NCBI GenBank assembly: GCA_020853795.1
Contig: JADYYF010000160.1
Span: 1 to 37,610 of the forward strand
Direction of reading: 5' to 3'
DNA from: Candidatus Zixiibacteriota bacterium
GTDB taxonomy: Bacteria; Zixibacteria; MSB-5A5; CAIYYT01
DNA: 37,610 bases
Position 1 is the first letter of the stretch. Each line of letters starts with the position of its first letter. The position numbers and the translations under genes were made by a program. Under the pieces are notes generated by a model that was not told the DNA's origin, did not search any database, and worked only from the letters and a program-made list of their open reading frames with translations. Of the stretch, positions 36,001-37,610 are shown one piece after another.

Positions 36001-36876
36001 ATGACACTTGGCACATTCAATACCGGCATGGCCGCCCGTCAGGGGGAATGCCGTCAGGTCGTGGTTGAATGTCGCCGGCGACCAGGCGACGCTGTTGTGA
36101 CAGACGGTGCAATTGTGGTCGAAGCTGGCTTGCTCGTGATCCGGATCAGGTGCGGATTGGAAATCGCCGGCGTGGCAAGCGAAGCACTCGTTGACCGTAC
36201 CGGCAAACTGCGTGGCATGACAGGCAATGCATTCGAGGCCGGCATGGCCGCCCTCGAGCCGGAACTCGGGCGGATGATCGTAACGGGCGCCGCGCCAGGT
36301 GTTCGCCGCGAGACTGTGGCAAGTTTCGCAATCGAGCGGGAAGGCTGCCAACTCATGGTCGGGATTGTCGGTCGAGCGAAAATCGTCGTCGTGACAGCCG
36401 GCGCATTCGGTCGGCGTGCCGGCAAAATCATCGCGTAGTTGGTTGACGTGACAGGCATTGCAGTCGGCGATCGCGTGCACGCCGGTCAGGGTGAAGCCAA
36501 GTGCGGCGTGCTGGTCGAAAAGCTCGCGGCGATTCTCCCAGCTTTCGGAAGTATGACAACTTTGACATTGATCGCCCAACTTGCCGCGATGAATGTCGCT
36601 GTGGCAATCGGCACAGCGGTCCTTGGTTTCAGCGAATTTGAGATCCTTGTGACAGGAAATGCAGGCAGTCTGTCTGTGGGCACCGATCAATGGAAACCCG
36701 GTGTCGTCGTGATCGAAGCTGCCGTCCGACCTCATCTCTGTCCAGGAGGTGGACGTATGGCACGCCTCGCAGGCCAGATCGATGTCGCCATGCGGGTTGC
36801 GCGAGCCGCCCAGCGACAATACCAACATCAGGCCCATTCCGACGATCGCGATGACGAAGATTGACAACTTCTTCAC
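33028..36876 (-). CDS. Giant multiheme cytochrome c, 52 CxxCH motifs in a tandem repeat
   Basis: A 1282-residue exported cytochrome. The first ~23 residues are an uncleaved or cleavable signal (MKKLSIFVIAIVGMGLML). I count 52 CxxCH heme sites. From about residue 250 on the protein is a ~72-residue repeat with three hemes each: CTECHTTTAWSPASFDH, FPLTGAHTSLQCIACH, GYVSTPSGCYDCHSGDF, then DPNHxxNNFxH. Extra conserved His in FDH, TGAH, PNH and FxH could be the sixth ligands for bis-His hemes. The C-terminal copies are nearly identical in DNA. Start is GTG 36876, overlapping the upstream cytochrome stop (GTGA). It should act as a long electron wire in the periplasm or at the cell surface. No lipobox, S-layer or anchor motif is evident. 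Confidence 0.93.
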   Translation of the reverse strand: MKKLSIFVIAIVGMGLMLVLSLGGSRNPHGDIDLACEACHTSTSWTEMRSDGSFDHDDTGFPLIGAHRQTACISCHKDLKFAETKDRCADCHSDIHRGKLGDQCQSCHTSESWENRRELFDQHAALGFTLTGVHAIADCNACHVNQLRDDFAGTPTECAGCHDDDFRSTDNPDHELAAFPLDCETCHSLAANTWRGARYDHPPEFRLEGGHAGLECIACHATQFAGTVNECFACHAGDFQSAPDPDHEQASFDHNCTVCHNSVAWSPATFNHDLTAFPLTGGHAGIECAKCHGNGYSNTSTDCFSCHGGDFAEADNPDHDANNFDHNCTGCHTTTAWEPSTFDHNQTDFALTGAHRSLDCVSCHAAGYANTAGDCYSCHSDNFAGVSDPNHAANNFSHDCTQCHTTSGWSPVNFDHANTGFLLTGGHAGLECASCHAGGYANTSSDCYSCHAQSFAGVTDPNHVTNGFPHECQQCHSTESWTPAEPRGFDHAVTGFLLTGAHATLACLNCHTSGYTDTSPLCYSCHAADFGAALDPNHAQNNFDHDCGTCHSTAAWEPSTFDHSQTEFALTGAHASLACISCHATGYTGTPTDCYSCHQGDFAAAVDPSHVDNNFDHDCSSCHTTGAWSPSSFDHAATAFPLTGAHASVNCISCHAIGYVSTPNDCFSCHQTDFNTVTEPNHALQNFDHDCLRCHTTTAWTPSSFDHGTTEFPLTGAHTSLQCIACHSSGYVNTATACIACHQQAYDSEVNPRHAQAGFDTECQTCHTTTTWNPANWDHASTGYSLTGAHVPLDCQSCHTLTYSGTATTCIGCHQTDFASANDPDHDTNNFDQNCLQCHNTTAWSPSTFNHATTGFLLTGGHAGLACITCHATGYSSTSSDCYSCHSGDFSSTTNPNHAQNNFDHNCVNCHNTTAWQPSTFNHATTAFPLTGAHTSLQCIACHASGYVSTPTACYDCHSGDFNSTTDPNHAQNNFDHNCVNCHNTTAWQPSTFNHATTGFPLTGAHTSLQCIACHASGYVTTPSACYDCHSGDFSSVTDPSHLQNNFSHVCTECHTTTAWSPASFDHSTTTFPLTGAHTSLQCIACHASGYVSTPSGCYDCHSGDFNSVTDPNHVQNNFSHVCTECHTTTAWSPASFDHSTTAFPLTGAHALLQCIACHSGGYVGTPTNCYSCHQTAYNSTTNPNHAAALFPTECQACHTTTAWTPANWNHDSQYFPIYSGKHKDKWDVCSDCHVNTANYAVFECIFCHEHNQTDMNNKHHEVSGYQYNSNACLNCHPDGNN
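33400..36150 (-). repeat. 216-base coding tandem repeat within the giant cytochrome gene
   Basis: The sequence GACGTAGCCGCTGGCATGGC occurs at 33601 and 33817, and a two-base variant at 34033, each exactly 216 bases apart; weaker copies continue to about 36150. The period equals 72 codons and three heme motifs. Copies nearest the 3' end of the gene (33400-34300) are almost identical while those toward the 5' end have diverged, which points to recent expansion at the 3' end. Bounds are approximate. Confidence 0.85.
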
Positions 36877-37610
36877 GGTTGCGTCCGATTTTGCAGTAGT
36901 TCAGAGTCGTGACAAGACTTGCACGCAGTGCTTAATGGCTTATATCGGACTACCAGGGTCGAATCTGTAGATTCACTTTTGTGGCAGCCGCGACAGGGAA
37001 CCTTAAGATGGGCGCCTTCCAGTTTATATGCAGAGTCGCGGTTGTGGTCGAAATTAATGTCCGACCAGTGTGTAGAAAAGTGACAGCGCGCACAATCGGT
37101 TGGCGGCTTGGCGCTTGCCGCTGCAAATTGCCCGCGGTGTGCATCCTGATGACAGTCGGCACAAGCGAAGTTAGCGAGCACAAACTTCATCGCGGCCGGA
37201 TCGAATTTCTTTGGATCGCTGGAATGGCATTGGCGGCAGGGAGTTGTCGCATGCTTGCCGACCAGAGGAAACTTGGTCTGCGTGTGATCAAACGCGACCT
37301 GCCCCCAGCTCTCGACTCGGTGACAGCTCTCGCAGGTGCTAGCAGTGGACAGCTGCTTCTGGCTGCCCTTGTGCGGGTCGCCGTGGCATGCCTCGCAGGC
37401 GGTTGATGCAAACGCGAAGCGATATTCGGGCTTCGCGGTTTGCCTGGTCTTCGCAGTATGACAGCCGTCGCAGGGCACGGCCAAGTGCGCTCCGGCGAGC
37501 GGATATTGCGATTGCTGATGCTGTTCGATTGTGAACTTGGCCGGGCGGAAGCCTGCGACGCTGTGGCACTCTTCGCAAGCGCCCTGTGCAGGTCTATCGG
37601 CGAATTGCCC
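36873..37610 (-). CDS. Multiheme cytochrome c (5' end beyond the window)
   Basis: The frame is open to the window edge, so the N-terminus is missing. The visible 245 residues carry nine CxxCH motifs (CEECH, CDGCH, CEACH, CESCH, CRQCH, CADCH, CARCH, CRGCH, CKSCH) and the same accessory pattern as the giant cytochrome (FDHTQTKFPLVGKH, FDHNRDSAYKLEGAH), so the two belong to one cytochrome c3/c7-like repeat family. A TTG inside the frame at 37484 is not a credible start because heme sequence continues upstream. The stop overlaps the GTG start of the giant cytochrome by four bases, showing one operon. It probably hands electrons to the larger protein. Confidence 0.9.
   Translation of the reverse strand, partial: GQFADRPAQGACEECHSVAGFRPAKFTIEQHQQSQYPLAGAHLAVPCDGCHTAKTRQTAKPEYRFAFASTACEACHGDPHKGSQKQLSTASTCESCHRVESWGQVAFDHTQTKFPLVGKHATTPCRQCHSSDPKKFDPAAMKFVLANFACADCHQDAHRGQFAAASAKPPTDCARCHFSTHWSDINFDHNRDSAYKLEGAHLKVPCRGCHKSESTDSTLVVRYKPLSTACKSCHDSELLQNRTQP

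Noticed and set aside
33400-36150. CRISPR-like regular spacing
   Set aside because: The period is 216 bases, the copies are contiguous and in frame, and they encode heme motifs; no short repeat with unique spacers is present.

Overview
The window is a chromosomal segment of a GC-rich, Gram-negative-type bacterium with an outer membrane and a respiratory lifestyle. I infer a member of the FCB-side candidate phyla, with Zixibacteria as my best guess. The reasons are secreted proteins ending in dockerin-type repeats of the form DxxYLINFIFAGG, a clade II (Sec/lipoprotein type) nitrous oxide reductase cluster, many c-type cytochromes and outer-membrane-barrel-like proteins. Taxonomy is inference from gene content only. 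No rRNA, phage, transposase or CRISPR array was seen.

Layout. 1-228: tail of an unrecognised gene. 391-7315 (minus strand): thioredoxin/NHL-repeat lipoprotein, MATE exporter, and two secreted dockerin proteins, the larger with a zinc-peptidase HEFSH motif. 7745-11174 (plus): sdhCAB, succinate dehydrogenase/fumarate reductase, followed by a nested inverted-repeat (MITE-like) element at 11225-11394. 11482-12881: a probable envelope protein and a bacilliredoxin. 13222-17453: a MacA/MacB-like export operon (adaptor, ATPase, two FtsX-type permeases). 17558-17628: tRNA-Gln(CUG). 17757-24756: an Rrf2-type Fe-S regulator, a cytochrome c lipoprotein and nosZ, a nosB-like/nosL fusion, nosD, nosF and nosY. 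24875-29597 (minus): ExbB, ExbD and TonB-like proteins with two unrecognised exported proteins. 29975-37610 (minus): a flavin/Fe-S oxidoreductase, an outer-membrane barrel-like protein, a giant cytochrome with 52 CxxCH motifs built from a 72-residue repeat, and a second multiheme cytochrome cut by the window edge.

How they work together. Sdh feeds (or drains) the quinone pool. The nos cluster reduces N2O at the cell surface or periplasm and is probably controlled by the adjacent Rrf2 protein, because the same 20-base site (19/20 identical) lies before the regulator and before the cytochrome-nosZ genes. The cytochrome-barrel-oxidoreductase operon looks like a trans-envelope electron conduit and is, with the ExbBD/TonB-like operon, the best candidate here for an undescribed system. 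Promoters of the TTGACA-N17-TATATT kind can be picked out before several genes.
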